A DNA stretch of 64,000 bases from Pseudomonas izuensis (GCF_009861505.1 NZ_WTFT01000012.1:1-64000), one strand, 5' to 3'; counted from the first letter of the stretch, positions 8,211 through 16,410 are shown. Made by a program: numbers and translations. The notes: generated from the sequence alone by a model not told the origin.

Positions 8211-8705
8211 TCATTTGAAGCAGATGTCTGCCCACTTCTCGACCGACAACGGCCCCTTGATCGTCTGCTGCAGGATCACGCCCGGCCGGCCGGCTTCGAA
8301 TCGATAGGCGCTGCCGACCGGCAACAGGCATTGATGGCCGCGCTTGAGCAGCACATAGCCCATCGGTTTGCCGGCCGGCACGTCACCGGCCAGCCGGGTG
8401 CCTTCGCCGTCGGTCAAAGGCGCATCGAGCTTGAGGAAATCCACCCGTACCTCACCGTCCATGACGATGGCGAATTCATCGTGCGCCGCCGTGTACCAGG
8501 GCGATTGCCCTTCGGCGCGCAAGGTTTCCACGACGTAGCCCAGATTCAGGCCGACCACGACTTTTTCATAAGGAAGGGATTTTTGTGCCACTTCGAAGAT
8601 GTTCGAAAAGGCGTAATGACTGGCCTGGCCGCTGACGATTTCAACCGAGCCTTTGCTGTAATTTTCCAGCGAGCCGAAGACTGTTTCGATTGCCGCGCTA
8701 CTCAT
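8211..8705 (-). CDS. hapC: Hydroquinone 1,2-dioxygenase, small (alpha) subunit
   Basis: A 164-residue protein matching the ~18 kDa small subunit of hydroquinone dioxygenase. It looks like a single cupin-type barrel (GYVVETLRAEGQSPWYTAAHDEFAIVMDGEVRVDF, then a second half ending in PGVILQQTIKG). Start ATG 8705 was chosen because it is preceded by GGTGAATTCC and gives the family length; the open frame extends 57 bases further without support. It is the first gene of the hap ring-cleavage operon. A LysR-type palindrome lies 85 bases upstream of the start codon, so this operon is probably induced by the neighbouring LysR protein. Confidence 0.92.
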   Translation of the reverse strand: MSSAAIETVFGSLENYSKGSVEIVSGQASHYAFSNIFEVAQKSLPYEKVVVGLNLGYVVETLRAEGQSPWYTAAHDEFAIVMDGEVRVDFLKLDAPLTDGEGTRLAGDVPAGKPMGYVLLKRGHQCLLPVGSAYRFEAGRPGVILQQTIKGPLSVEKWADICFK

Positions 8706-8790
8706 GGAATTCACCGTTTTGTTGTTGTAGTAACCGTGAACCAACAGTACGACTGACCCCATTCGGGAACAATTAGAGAGTCAACGACAA

Positions 8791-8815
8791 CAGTGTTCGC
8801 GAAACGCAAACACTG
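8791..8815. promoter_or_regulatory. LysR-type operator ahead of hapC
   Basis: Perfect 7-base inverted repeat CAGTGTT - 11 bases - AACACTG, which is an exact T-N11-A LysR box. It lies 85 bases upstream of the hapC start codon. The same site with one mismatch occurs ahead of the outer-membrane channel operon (13869-13893). Confidence 0.75.
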
Positions 8816-8841
8816 CGGTACTTAACTGTTGCCCCGTTCCA

Positions 8842-8943
8842 CTGTGGGAGCGAGCCTGCTCGCGAAGGACGTCAACGAAAACGCGACCTGCCTGAATAAC
8901 CGCATTGTTCAGGCGTTTTTCGCGAGCAGGCTCGCTCCCACAA
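8842..8943. repeat. REP pair between hapC promoter and lysR
   Basis: Inverted REP arms CTGTGGGAGCGAGCCTGCTC and its reverse complement, ending at CTCCCACA, around a ~50-base spacer. It separates the LysR gene end from the hapC control region. Confidence 0.9.
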
Positions 8944-8959
8944 CTGGATCGCCGTCCTC

Positions 8960-9889
8960 TCAGCGCACCCAGCCACGCGCCAGCAACGGCTTGTCCCAGC
9001 AGGGATCGTCACCGAAATTTTCCACCAGGAAATCGATCAACGTGCGCACTTTCAAAGCCCGGCGCTGGGTAGCGGGATACACCGCGGAGAAATTGAAGGA
9101 CGACAATGCGTAATCGGGCAGTACCGGAATCAGACGGCCGTTAAGCAGGTCTTCGCTGGCCACCAGTGTCGGCAGACAGACAATGCAAACCCCGGTGGAT
9201 GCGTAATCACGCAACAAATGCACAGAGTTCGAGCGGACCTGACCCGGCAGACTCAGCTCCACTTGCTCGTCCTTTCCGGTGAAGATCCAGCGGTTGCGCG
9301 ACGGATAGCCCTCATACAGGGCAATCTTGTGTTGCAGCAATTGCTGGGGGTGCGTGGGCACGCCGAACGCTTCGGCATATTCAGGGGACATGCAGAATAA
9401 GCGGCGAACACTGAACAGTTTGCGTTCGATCAGGGTTTCCGCCATGGGCGGGAACATCTGGAACGCGACATCGAAGCCTTCTTCGATCGGGTCCACCACC
9501 CGGTCATTGACGATGACGTCAACCTCGATGTCCGGGTACAACCGCGTGAACTCGGCCAGCATCCTGCCGAAGTGGCCGATGGCAAACCCCGGCAGCATCT
9601 GGATGCGCAACTTGCCAGTGGGCTTGGCGCGCAGTTCACGCATGTGTTCGGTCAGCGAGTTGAAGCTCGCGACCATGTCCGCGCATTCCTTGTAGTAGGT
9701 CTCCCCCACCTCGGAGAGCCGCACATGCCGCGTACTGCGGTGGAACAACGGCGCATTGATGAACTGCTCCAACTGCTGGATGCGGTGGGTGATCACCGAG
9801 CGGGTCACCCCCAGTTGCTGGGCCGCCTTGGCGAAGTTGCCGGTTTCGGCCACCCGCACAAAGGCTTCGACACTGAGTAAACGATCCAT
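8960..9889 (-). CDS. LysR-family transcriptional regulator of the hap genes
   Basis: A 309-residue LysR-type regulator. The N-terminal winged helix-turn-helix covers residues 1-60 (FVRVAETGNFAKAAQQLGVTRSVITHRIQQLE), followed by a substrate-binding-like effector domain (about 90-295, LRIQMLPGFAIGHFGRMLAEFTRLYPDIEVDVIVND). It is encoded on the same strand as both catabolic units, between them, and each of those has a copy of a T-N11-A palindrome upstream. I infer that it activates both in response to hydroquinone or a related compound. It has no divergent partner, which is unusual for the family. No copy of the palindrome was found directly ahead of its own start. Confidence 0.9.
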   Translation of the reverse strand: MDRLLSVEAFVRVAETGNFAKAAQQLGVTRSVITHRIQQLEQFINAPLFHRSTRHVRLSEVGETYYKECADMVASFNSLTEHMRELRAKPTGKLRIQMLPGFAIGHFGRMLAEFTRLYPDIEVDVIVNDRVVDPIEEGFDVAFQMFPPMAETLIERKLFSVRRLFCMSPEYAEAFGVPTHPQQLLQHKIALYEGYPSRNRWIFTGKDEQVELSLPGQVRSNSVHLLRDYASTGVCIVCLPTLVASEDLLNGRLIPVLPDYALSSFNFSAVYPATQRRALKVRTLIDFLVENFGDDPCWDKPLLARGWVR

Positions 9890-9968
9890 GGGGCAGGTAC
9901 TCTGGATGTTCTTGCTCTCATATGAACAACGAGATTAGCCGCTACTGCCCCAAGGTGAATGCTTTTCC

Positions 9969-10071
9969 CTGTAGGAGCGAGCCTGCTCGCGAAAAACGCC
10001 CAGACAACGCGGTCATCCAGACAGGTCGCGTTATCGTTGACGTCCATCGCGAGCAGGCTCGCTCCTACAGG
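9969..10071. repeat. REP pair upstream of lysR
   Basis: Arms CTGTAGGAGCGAGCCTGCTC and the inverted copy ending GCTCCTACAG. It occupies most of the gap between the NTF2-like gene end and the LysR gene start. Confidence 0.9.
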
Positions 10072-10097
10072 TATGTGTGTCCGTTGAACACAGCCAT

Positions 10098-10559
10098 TCA
10101 GCGATTTAGCCAAGGGTAGCGTGCGGTGTCCTGGCTGCCATAGTCGGGGTCCAGATAAATAAAGCAGCGCTGGATCTTGAAGTCGCGTATCTCGAACACG
10201 TCGGCCCAGTAGCCTGCGCCCGCCGCCGTCGGCACGCCGGCGCGCCAGGGTCCATCGACGTGCTCGCCGAAACTGGTGCCCTCACAGACCAGCGTATCGG
10301 TGCCGGTGAGTATCCAGTTGAAGTGCGCATAGTCGTGGGTGATCGACTTCAAGCGGCTGCCCAGGTCACCGAACATCTGGCCGATCTGCTCGCGGCCGGT
10401 CGCCAGGCCCCATTTCGGGAACAGAACCTGGGCGTCTTCGGCGAACAGTTCGAGAATGCTGCCGCCGGTGGAGGTCACACCGCCGTTGTCGAAGGCCTTG
10501 AGGTATTCCAGGGCGACTGATTTACGTTGTTCGTCGGTCATTGTCAGGGTGCTGATCAT
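10098..10559 (-). CDS. NTF2/SnoaL-like protein of unknown function
   Basis: A 153-residue alpha+beta-barrel protein of the SnoaL/ketosteroid-isomerase-like NTF2 superfamily. Features are an N-terminal helix pair (EQRKSVALEYLKAFD), FAEDAQVLFPKWGLATGREQIGQMFGDL, and a central sheet ending YWADVFEIRDFKIQRCFIYLDPDYG. No signal peptide, so cytoplasmic. The start ATG 10559 has a GGAGACAGCC upstream. It follows the cytochrome c gene by 27 bases and is the last gene of the unit beginning at 13752. NTF2-like proteins bind or isomerise small cyclic ketones in some pathways; pairing with a ketosteroid-dehydrogenase-like flavoprotein suggests a related role here, as inference only. Confidence 0.75.
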   Translation of the reverse strand: MISTLTMTDEQRKSVALEYLKAFDNGGVTSTGGSILELFAEDAQVLFPKWGLATGREQIGQMFGDLGSRLKSITHDYAHFNWILTGTDTLVCEGTSFGEHVDGPWRAGVPTAAGAGYWADVFEIRDFKIQRCFIYLDPDYGSQDTARYPWLNR

Positions 10560-10586
10560 GGCTGTCTCCGATTCGTTATAGGTCTG

Positions 10587-10976
10587 TCAGTGCAGCGATT
10601 TGATGTAGGTGATGATCTTCTGGCGTTTGGCCGCGTCGTCCTGGGAATAAACCATGGCGCTGCCCGGCGCGACGGTCTGGGCATCGGTCAGCCAGGCATC
10701 GAGCATTTGTTCGTCCCAGACCTTGCCGTCCATGGCTTTGCGGTAGCCATCGCTGTAGGTGAAGTTGCTCTCGCTGGCGGCCTTGCGACCGATCAGCCCG
10801 AACAGGTTGGGCCCCTGCCCCGGCGGCCCGCCCTTGTCGAAGGTGTGACAGACCGAACAATGGTTGGTCGCCATTTTTTGCGCGATTTCCAGCTCGTCGG
10901 CCTGAGCGCTGCCCGCCAGACCAATGCTTGCCGTCAGCAGTAACAGTGCCGCGGTGCGTGGGATGAAGTGGTTCAT
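10587..10976 (-). CDS. Periplasmic class I cytochrome c
   Basis: A 129-residue precursor. The signal peptide ends at about AQA (residue 26); the heme-attachment motif is C40-S-V-C-H44, and the likely distal ligand is the Met in PGSAMVYS. The core GPNLFGLIGRKAA...FTYSDGYRKAM is typical of small c550/c2-type mono-heme cytochromes. The start at ATG 10976 follows a GAGAA box and gives the signal peptide. It is encoded directly after the Tat-exported flavoprotein, so it is the obvious electron acceptor for that enzyme, passing electrons to the respiratory chain. Confidence 0.9.
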   Translation of the reverse strand: MNHFIPRTAALLLLTASIGLAGSAQADELEIAQKMATNHCSVCHTFDKGGPPGQGPNLFGLIGRKAASESNFTYSDGYRKAMDGKVWDEQMLDAWLTDAQTVAPGSAMVYSQDDAAKRQKIITYIKSLH

Positions 10977-11005
10977 GGTCTGGTTCTCATGCAATTACGG
11001 GTTAC

Positions 11006-11033
11006 CCGCAGCCACGGGTGATCGCGGCTGCGG
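11006..11033. repeat. Intercistronic 8-base inverted repeat
   Basis: CCGCAGCC and GGCTGCGG form a perfect stem with a 12-base loop between the flavoprotein stop and the cytochrome c start. There is no T-run on the minus strand, so it looks like an mRNA stability or processing hairpin rather than a terminator. Confidence 0.5.
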
Positions 11034-11039
11034 CCAGGT

Positions 11040-12767
11040 TCAGCTGCGCACCGGTTCCTTATGCGCCTGATTCGCCGCCCGATAGGCAAAGGCGATGATC
11101 GGGCCGAGGGTCGAACCACCGGCCCAATAGGCGCGGCCGGACGCCGAAGCCACGCAGTTGCCGACGCCGTACAGGCCGGGAATCGGCGCATTGGCGTTGT
11201 TCAGCACCTGGCCGTAGGAGTTGGTTTTCGGCCCGCCCTTGGTGTCGAGGTTGCCGCCGGTGATCAATGCTGCGTAGTACGGGCCTTTCGCGGCCAGCGG
11301 GTACATTGTCAGGTTGCCGGTGCGGCCAGTTTTGACGGGACCGGTGAACACGCCCTGAATCACCAGCTCGCCGCGTTGGAAGTCCACATCCTTGCCCTTC
11401 TTCGCCAGCTCGTTGAAGCGCTTGAGCGTGGCCTTCAGGTTCAGGTTGAAATCCGGGCTGAGCTTCATGCCACCGATGTCGGCGGCATGTTTGTCGAGCC
11501 GCTCGGCAATGTTCTTCGCCAACTCTTCCAGGGTTTCGCCACGGACCACATGGCGATCGTTGCCGCCCTTGGGCACGATGGGCGAGCCGTATTCGTCGCT
11601 GAAGCAGTTGTCCTGAGCCTGCTGGTCCCAGATCGAAAACATCACCAGGTTCGGATATTCGGCTTTGTCGCCATCCCACTGGAAGAAGGTCGGGACCATT
11701 TCGTTGTAGACGGTTTTTTCGTTGACGACGCGCTTGCCGTACTTGTTCACCATCAGCATCGAATCGCCGGTCATGGTGAAAATGCCGGACATCGATCCGT
11801 CCTTGGCCAGGGCTTTCTCCAACAGGATCGGGCACGACCACGCGTAGTTCATGTTGCGCAACTGAACCCCCAGGTCACTGGAAATACGGATGAAATCGCC
11901 TTCATTGGTCAGGGCTGCGCAACCGCCGTAGACCGGGGCGTTGAGGAAGTTGCGACGCAGCTCCGGATCGTGGGTGAAACCACCCGTGGCGAAGATCACC
12001 GCCTTGCGTGCCCTGACCCGCTCACGGGTGCCCTCTTCGTTCTCGACCTCGACACCGACCGCTTCGCCCTTGTCGTTCTGGATGACCTTGACCACACGCT
12101 CGCCGGTACGGATCTGGATGCCGTCACGCTTGGCGGCCGCGGTCAGCGTGCGAATCGCCACGCGACCACCGTCGGACATGCTCGGCCGGGCGTCCTTGGG
12201 CAGCAGCACGCGACCTTTCTTGGCCTTGTCTTCGGGCAGTTCGTACCAGTAGTCCGGCACGTCCGGGCAGTGACGGTAAGGCAGCGCATCGCGCTCGGCC
12301 AAGAGTTCGGCGGCAGGCGATGCGCTGTCGTAGATGGCTTCGCACATTTCGTATTCCCAATCCGACAGACCGAGTTTGGGCAACGAGGCATCGTAGGATT
12401 GCGGGCGTGTCAGGCGGGCCACATAGCGCATGTAGTCGGCCTTGTCATCGACGATGCCGGCGTCACGCATCGGCTTGTTGTTCGGCACCCAATACCAGAA
12501 CGCCGCCTTGGCCGCGGTGCCGCCAGGGCTCCCGGCTTTTTCCAGGATCACAACATCGTTGCCCAGCCAACGGGCGAACAAGGCGGTCGGCAAACCACTG
12601 CCGCCACCGCCGACGACGACAATGTCGTGCTCTTTGTCGAACGGCAGCTCGTCGCTGGCCATTGCCCGTCCAGCCACGCCCGACAGCGCGGCAACAGCCG
12701 TACCGGCAGCGCCGGCCTTGATAAAGCTGCGGCGTGACAGGGCAAGTTTGTCGTTTTCTTCATTCAT
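11040..12767 (-). CDS. Tat-exported FAD dehydrogenase, 3-ketosteroid dehydrogenase-like
   Basis: Flavoprotein of the FAD_binding_2 (fumarate reductase/3-ketosteroid delta-1-dehydrogenase) superfamily, 575 residues. It has a Tat signal (SRRSFIK at 11-17, hydrophobic stretch to about 36), the dinucleotide fold GGGGSG at 53-58 with acidic E76, a VPNN segment that aligns with the WIPNN of KSTD enzymes, and a C-terminal YWAGGSTLGPIIAFAYRAA segment matching the KSTD PGGTLGP region. These suggest alpha,beta-dehydrogenation of a cyclic ketone in the periplasm, with electrons going to the cytochrome c encoded next. The operon shares its putative operator with hydroquinone ring cleavage, so a six-membered ring ketone oxidised towards a quinol is an attractive substrate. 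No specific function is known to me. Confidence 0.8.
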   Translation of the reverse strand: MNEENDKLALSRRSFIKAGAAGTAVAALSGVAGRAMASDELPFDKEHDIVVVGGGGSGLPTALFARWLGNDVVILEKAGSPGGTAAKAAFWYWVPNNKPMRDAGIVDDKADYMRYVARLTRPQSYDASLPKLGLSDWEYEMCEAIYDSASPAAELLAERDALPYRHCPDVPDYWYELPEDKAKKGRVLLPKDARPSMSDGGRVAIRTLTAAAKRDGIQIRTGERVVKVIQNDKGEAVGVEVENEEGTRERVRARKAVIFATGGFTHDPELRRNFLNAPVYGGCAALTNEGDFIRISSDLGVQLRNMNYAWSCPILLEKALAKDGSMSGIFTMTGDSMLMVNKYGKRVVNEKTVYNEMVPTFFQWDGDKAEYPNLVMFSIWDQQAQDNCFSDEYGSPIVPKGGNDRHVVRGETLEELAKNIAERLDKHAADIGGMKLSPDFNLNLKATLKRFNELAKKGKDVDFQRGELVIQGVFTGPVKTGRTGNLTMYPLAAKGPYYAALITGGNLDTKGGPKTNSYGQVLNNANAPIPGLYGVGNCVASASGRAYWAGGSTLGPIIAFAYRAANQAHKEPVRS

Positions 12768-12834
12768 TTTTTATTCTCCGGAACGGGTAGCGGCCACACG
12801 GGTAAATCACAAGGCACAGGCAGGGGTCGATCAC

Positions 12835-13752
12835 TCACCAGTAGTGCCAGAACTGCACAAACAAGCCGTCCGTGACCGTGGTGTTGCGCCCTTCCACGCC
12901 TTTGGAATAGTGGATGGACACCTGGTCCCACATTTTTTGGTTGAACACTTTCTGCACGCCGGGCTTGAGCTGGAACAGCACACCGGCGCCCAGCGCGGTT
13001 TCGTTGGACTCAGAGAATTCGACGGTGTTGTTGTCGCGATCCTTGGTGCTGAAGGTCTTCTGGTAGTCAGCACTGACGAAGGGTGTGATCTGGTACGTCG
13101 GGCGATCGACGACGTTGTAGCCCACGCGCAGGTTGGCGTGGCCCGTGTCGCCGGGATCGGTGTGGTGCGGGCCTTCGCCGCGAATGATCGCGCCGACCAG
13201 CAGGTCGATGTTCACCTTGCCCAGCCATTCGTTGTAGAACAGCGAAGGCCACAGGGCGTAGGTGTCGCTGCTGACCGAGTCCGCACCGGTCGGCAGTTGC
13301 ACGTAGGCCTGCATGCCGATGGTGCGCAGCGGGGTCGGGTTGTACCAGACCAAACCGCCGACCAGTGGATCGCCAAGGCCGCTGACCCGCGTACCATTGC
13401 CGCGAACCGCAATCTCCGGGAGGGTGACACTGGCGATGAAACCGGTATTGGGCAGCCCGTCCATCTTCCAGTAATGCAGTAATGAGGTCAGGCCAACCCA
13501 GGTTTCGGTGCCAGGGCCGGCGACCTTGTTGCCGTGATCGTCGAAGCGCTGGCGGTCGTTGTTGTATTCAAACTCCTGACCCACCGAGTTGTAAGGCTCG
13601 GTGAAGTCCGAACTGAACTGGAAGCTTTGCGGCCGGTTGCTGGCATAGGGAATGCCCGACGCCTGCGCCTCGCCGGCTGGATACAGGGCAGCACCGAGGG
13701 CACACAGACCCAGACCTGCCACATTCATCGCGAGACTGAATCCAGCTCTCAT
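12835..13752 (-). CDS. Outer-membrane channel, MetA-pathway phenol transporter family
   Basis: A 305-residue precursor with a signal peptide ending near QAS (about residue 32) and a predicted beta-barrel rich in alternating aromatic strands, ending in an aromatic C-terminus (FVQFWHYW) typical of BAM-inserted proteins. It resembles the SphA/MetA-pathway family of outer-membrane proteins linked to phenol degradation. It is the first gene of the unit channel - flavoprotein - cytochrome c - NTF2-like protein, and likely admits the aromatic or alicyclic substrate to the periplasm. A LysR-type palindrome lies 116 bases upstream. Confidence 0.82.
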   Translation of the reverse strand: MRAGFSLAMNVAGLGLCALGAALYPAGEAQASGIPYASNRPQSFQFSSDFTEPYNSVGQEFEYNNDRQRFDDHGNKVAGPGTETWVGLTSLLHYWKMDGLPNTGFIASVTLPEIAVRGNGTRVSGLGDPLVGGLVWYNPTPLRTIGMQAYVQLPTGADSVSSDTYALWPSLFYNEWLGKVNIDLLVGAIIRGEGPHHTDPGDTGHANLRVGYNVVDRPTYQITPFVSADYQKTFSTKDRDNNTVEFSESNETALGAGVLFQLKPGVQKVFNQKMWDQVSIHYSKGVEGRNTTVTDGLFVQFWHYW

Positions 13753-13868
13753 CGAAATACTCCGGATATTGTTATTGTTTTGGGTGCTCGATGGTCGACA
13801 GTGCCATCGGGCTACGGGCGAACGATAAGGCGCGCCCTGACAGCCAACAATTCCAATCTCGGCGACTT

Positions 13869-13893
13869 CAGTGTTTGTGGATTCAGAACAATG
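13869..13893. promoter_or_regulatory. Second LysR-type operator, ahead of the channel/flavoprotein operon
   Basis: CAGTGTT - 11 bases - AACAATG, identical to the hapC site except for one base in the right arm and with the same T-N11-A spacing. It lies 116 bases upstream of the start codon at 13752. The shared 7+7 arms make chance occurrence unlikely within two catabolic promoters 5 kb apart. Confidence 0.68.
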
Positions 13894-13938
13894 GGGGCGG
13901 AATTTGCGACGGTGTACGCGCAGGCAATGATCAAAAAC

Positions 13939-14030
13939 TGTAGGAGCGAGCCTGCTCGCGATAGCGGTAGAACAGGCGATGGAGATGTTGAGGCTACTGG
14001 CCTCATCGCGAGCAGGCTCGCTCCTACAGG
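13939..14030. repeat. REP pair after the quinone reductase gene
   Basis: Arms CTGTAGGAGCGAGCCTGCTC and its inverted copy ending CTCCTACAGG, with a 40-base spacer. It marks the boundary between the hap and aru regions. Confidence 0.9.
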
Positions 14031-14044
14031 GTTTGTGGTGTTAA

Positions 14045-14755
14045 TCAGGCCTTGGTGGTCAGTGGGTAGAGCAGCTCGTCGAACTGCGAAAGCTTCGGAA
14101 ACTCCAGAGGCTGATCATCACTCAGGTGTTGCAGGCGCAGGGCGTAGTCCTTGAGGAATTGCTGGCGCGCTTCATCGCTGATGTAAGGCACATGCCAGGC
14201 CACGAACGGCTCCAGCACGTCGAAACCGACATACGCCAATGTCCCGCGCAGGATCGGCCGCAGCATGTCTTGCAACGGACCATGGATCGCATCCTCGCCG
14301 AACATGTGCTCACGCCCGCCCAGGGTCACGGTTACCAACGCTTTCTTGCCCGCGAGCCCGCCCTGATCGTAGAAGCGCTTGCCGCCATAGCAGATGCCCG
14401 ACACCAGCACCCGGTCGATCCAGCCCTTGAGCATGGCCGGTGCGGAGAACCAGAAGATCGGGAAGTTGAGGATCAGCAGATCAGCCCACAGCAGCTTGTC
14501 CAGTTCCGCCTGGATATCCGCCGCCAGCGATTGGCTTTTCACCCCAAGGCGTTGCTCCAGCGCATACACCAGGTATTCGGGGTTTTCCCGGGAAGAGAAG
14601 TCGGCATCGCTGGCCACCGGGTTCCAATTCATCTTGTACAGGTCGCTGACCTGCACTTCGTGGCCCTGGGCTTCGAGGGTCGCCACGGCCTGGTCACGCA
14701 GGGCTGCGGTGAAGGATTTCGGCTCGGGATGAGCGTGAACGATCAGTACTTTCAT
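14045..14755 (-). CDS. NAD(P)H:quinone oxidoreductase, Flavodoxin_2 family
   Basis: A 236-residue flavodoxin-like-fold protein. It begins with VLIVHAHPEPKSFTAALRD, the FMN/FAD phosphate-binding region of the NQO1/MdaB family, then LLILNFPIFWFSAPAMLKGWIDRVLVSG and VTLGGREHMFG, both hallmark segments. It probably carries out two-electron reduction of quinones in the cytoplasm. It is the last gene of the aru-linked operon, nine bases after the ABC ATPase stop. In P. aeruginosa a similar quinone oxidoreductase gene (PA4975) lies next to aruH (PA4976). It could also protect against benzoquinone formed by the nearby hydroquinone pathway, but the operon position argues for the aru link. Confidence 0.85.
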   Translation of the reverse strand: MKVLIVHAHPEPKSFTAALRDQAVATLEAQGHEVQVSDLYKMNWNPVASDADFSSRENPEYLVYALEQRLGVKSQSLAADIQAELDKLLWADLLILNFPIFWFSAPAMLKGWIDRVLVSGICYGGKRFYDQGGLAGKKALVTVTLGGREHMFGEDAIHGPLQDMLRPILRGTLAYVGFDVLEPFVAWHVPYISDEARQQFLKDYALRLQHLSDDQPLEFPKLSQFDELLYPLTTKA

Positions 14756-14764
14756 GGTGGTTCC

Positions 14765-16408
14765 TTAGACTTTTTCCAGCGTAGGGTTTGAATTCGAAGC
14801 ACGGCTGGCCAGCAGGCGGTCGAGCCAGTCGGGGTCCATCTGTGGTTCCGAAGAGAACAGCAGCCCGGTGTAATCCTGGTGTGGCGGGGTGAATATTGCA
14901 CTGCGCGAACCGTGGTCCACCACCCTGCCCCGTTGCATCACCAGCACCTCATCGGCAATCGCGCGCACGGTGGCGACATCGTGGGTGATGAACAGGTAAG
15001 CGACACCCAGCTGTTGCTGAATTCGATTGAGCAGCTTCAATACGCCTTCGGCCACCAGTTGATCAAGGGCCGAGGTGACTTCGTCACAGATGATCAACTG
15101 CGGATCGGCCGCCAGTGCCCGGGCGATGCAGATCCGCTGTTTCTGCCCACCGGACAGTTCGCGGGGCTGGCGCTCCATGAAGGTCGCGGGGTCCAGTTCG
15201 ATCATCTCCAGCAGCTCGGCCACCCGTGCACGCATCGCCTTGCCCTTGAGACCCAGATAGAACGTCAGCGGCCGGCCGATGATGTCGACAATGCGCTGGC
15301 GTGGATTGAGGGCCGTATCGGGGATCTGGTAGATCATCTGGATGCGCCGCAATTGTTCCTTGCTACGCTGACGGAAGTCCGCTGGCAGCGGCTTTCCGTC
15401 GTACAGCACTTCGCCGTAAGTCGGCGGCAGCAAACCGGTGATCAGCCGTGCCGTGGAGCTCTTGCCGCTGCCGGACTCGCCGATCACCGCCAGGGTTTGA
15501 CCCTTGTAGAGCTTCAATGAAACGTCATGCAGCACCGGTTGATGACCGTAGCTGGCGCAGCTGTTGCGCAATTCCAGCAAAGGCTTTTCTTCGTGCGGAC
15601 AAGCCTTGGGTTCGGTGCGGAAACTGCGCACCGCCCACAACGACTTGGTGTACTCCTCCTGCGGATCGCCAAGCATCTGACGGGTCTCGGCCTCTTCCAC
15701 CAGTTTGCCGTGACGCAGCACCATGATCCGGTCGGCCATTTGCGCCACCACCGCCAGGTCGTGGCTGATGTAGATTGCCGCGCTGCCGTAGGTCTTCACG
15801 GCATCACGAATGGCCGCCAGCACTTCAATCTGGGTGGTCACGTCCAGCGCAGTGGTGGGTTCGTCGAAGATGATCAGGTCCGGGTGACAGGCCATGGCCA
15901 TGGCGGTCATGACCCGCTGTAACTGGCCGCCGGAGACTTGGTGCGGATAGCGCTGGCCAATCTTCTCGGGATTGGGCAGGTGGAGCACGCGGTACAGTTC
16001 CACCGCTTCGCTCATGGCCTGTTCGCGGCTCATGCCGCCGTTCTTCACCGCCGTTTCCACGTGCTGATCGATCAAGCGATGGGCCGGGTTGAACGAAGCT
16101 GCCGCACTTTGCGCGACGTAGGCAATGCGCAGACCGCGCAACTTGCGCAGGGCTTCCGGCTTGGCCTTGAGCAGGTCGATGCCGTCGAAGTGCACCGAGC
16201 CGCCGGTGATCCGGCAGCCGTCGCGGGTATAGCCCATGGCCGACAGGCCGAGGGTGGATTTGCCCGCCCCCGACTCACCGATCAGCCCTAGTACTTCACC
16301 GCGTTGCAGGGTCAGGTCGATGCCCCTGATCAGTGGATGCCAGGCATCTTCGTAATGGCCTTCAATGTACAGGTCGCGGATTTCCAGCAAAGGTTTGGAG
16401 GTCGTCAT
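14765..16408 (-). CDS. Double ATP-binding protein of a peptide/opine-type ABC importer
   Basis: A 547-residue fusion of two oligopeptide-type ATPases (DppD-like followed by DppF-like, the YejF arrangement). Each half has a Walker A (GESGAGKST and GESGSGKSS), a signature (VSGGQLQRV and LSGGQKQRI) and a Walker B (LIIFDEPTTALD and LIICDEVTSALD). The start is ATG 16408, two bases after the permease stop; the 99-residue in-frame extension runs inside the permease gene in another frame and is rejected. It powers uptake through the two permeases encoded upstream. Confidence 0.93.
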   Translation of the reverse strand: MTTSKPLLEIRDLYIEGHYEDAWHPLIRGIDLTLQRGEVLGLIGESGAGKSTLGLSAMGYTRDGCRITGGSVHFDGIDLLKAKPEALRKLRGLRIAYVAQSAAASFNPAHRLIDQHVETAVKNGGMSREQAMSEAVELYRVLHLPNPEKIGQRYPHQVSGGQLQRVMTAMAMACHPDLIIFDEPTTALDVTTQIEVLAAIRDAVKTYGSAAIYISHDLAVVAQMADRIMVLRHGKLVEEAETRQMLGDPQEEYTKSLWAVRSFRTEPKACPHEEKPLLELRNSCASYGHQPVLHDVSLKLYKGQTLAVIGESGSGKSSTARLITGLLPPTYGEVLYDGKPLPADFRQRSKEQLRRIQMIYQIPDTALNPRQRIVDIIGRPLTFYLGLKGKAMRARVAELLEMIELDPATFMERQPRELSGGQKQRICIARALAADPQLIICDEVTSALDQLVAEGVLKLLNRIQQQLGVAYLFITHDVATVRAIADEVLVMQRGRVVDHGSRSAIFTPPHQDYTGLLFSSEPQMDPDWLDRLLASRASNSNPTLEKV

Positions 16409-16410
16409 GT

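Larger units (their letters stand above)
13753..14044. other. Intergenic control region of the channel operon
   Basis: About 290 bases without a gene. It contains, from left to right, the 5' region of the channel operon (minus strand), the second LysR-type palindrome at 13869-13893, and a REP pair at 13939-14030 abutting the end of the quinone reductase gene. Nothing else was seen. Confidence 0.7.
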
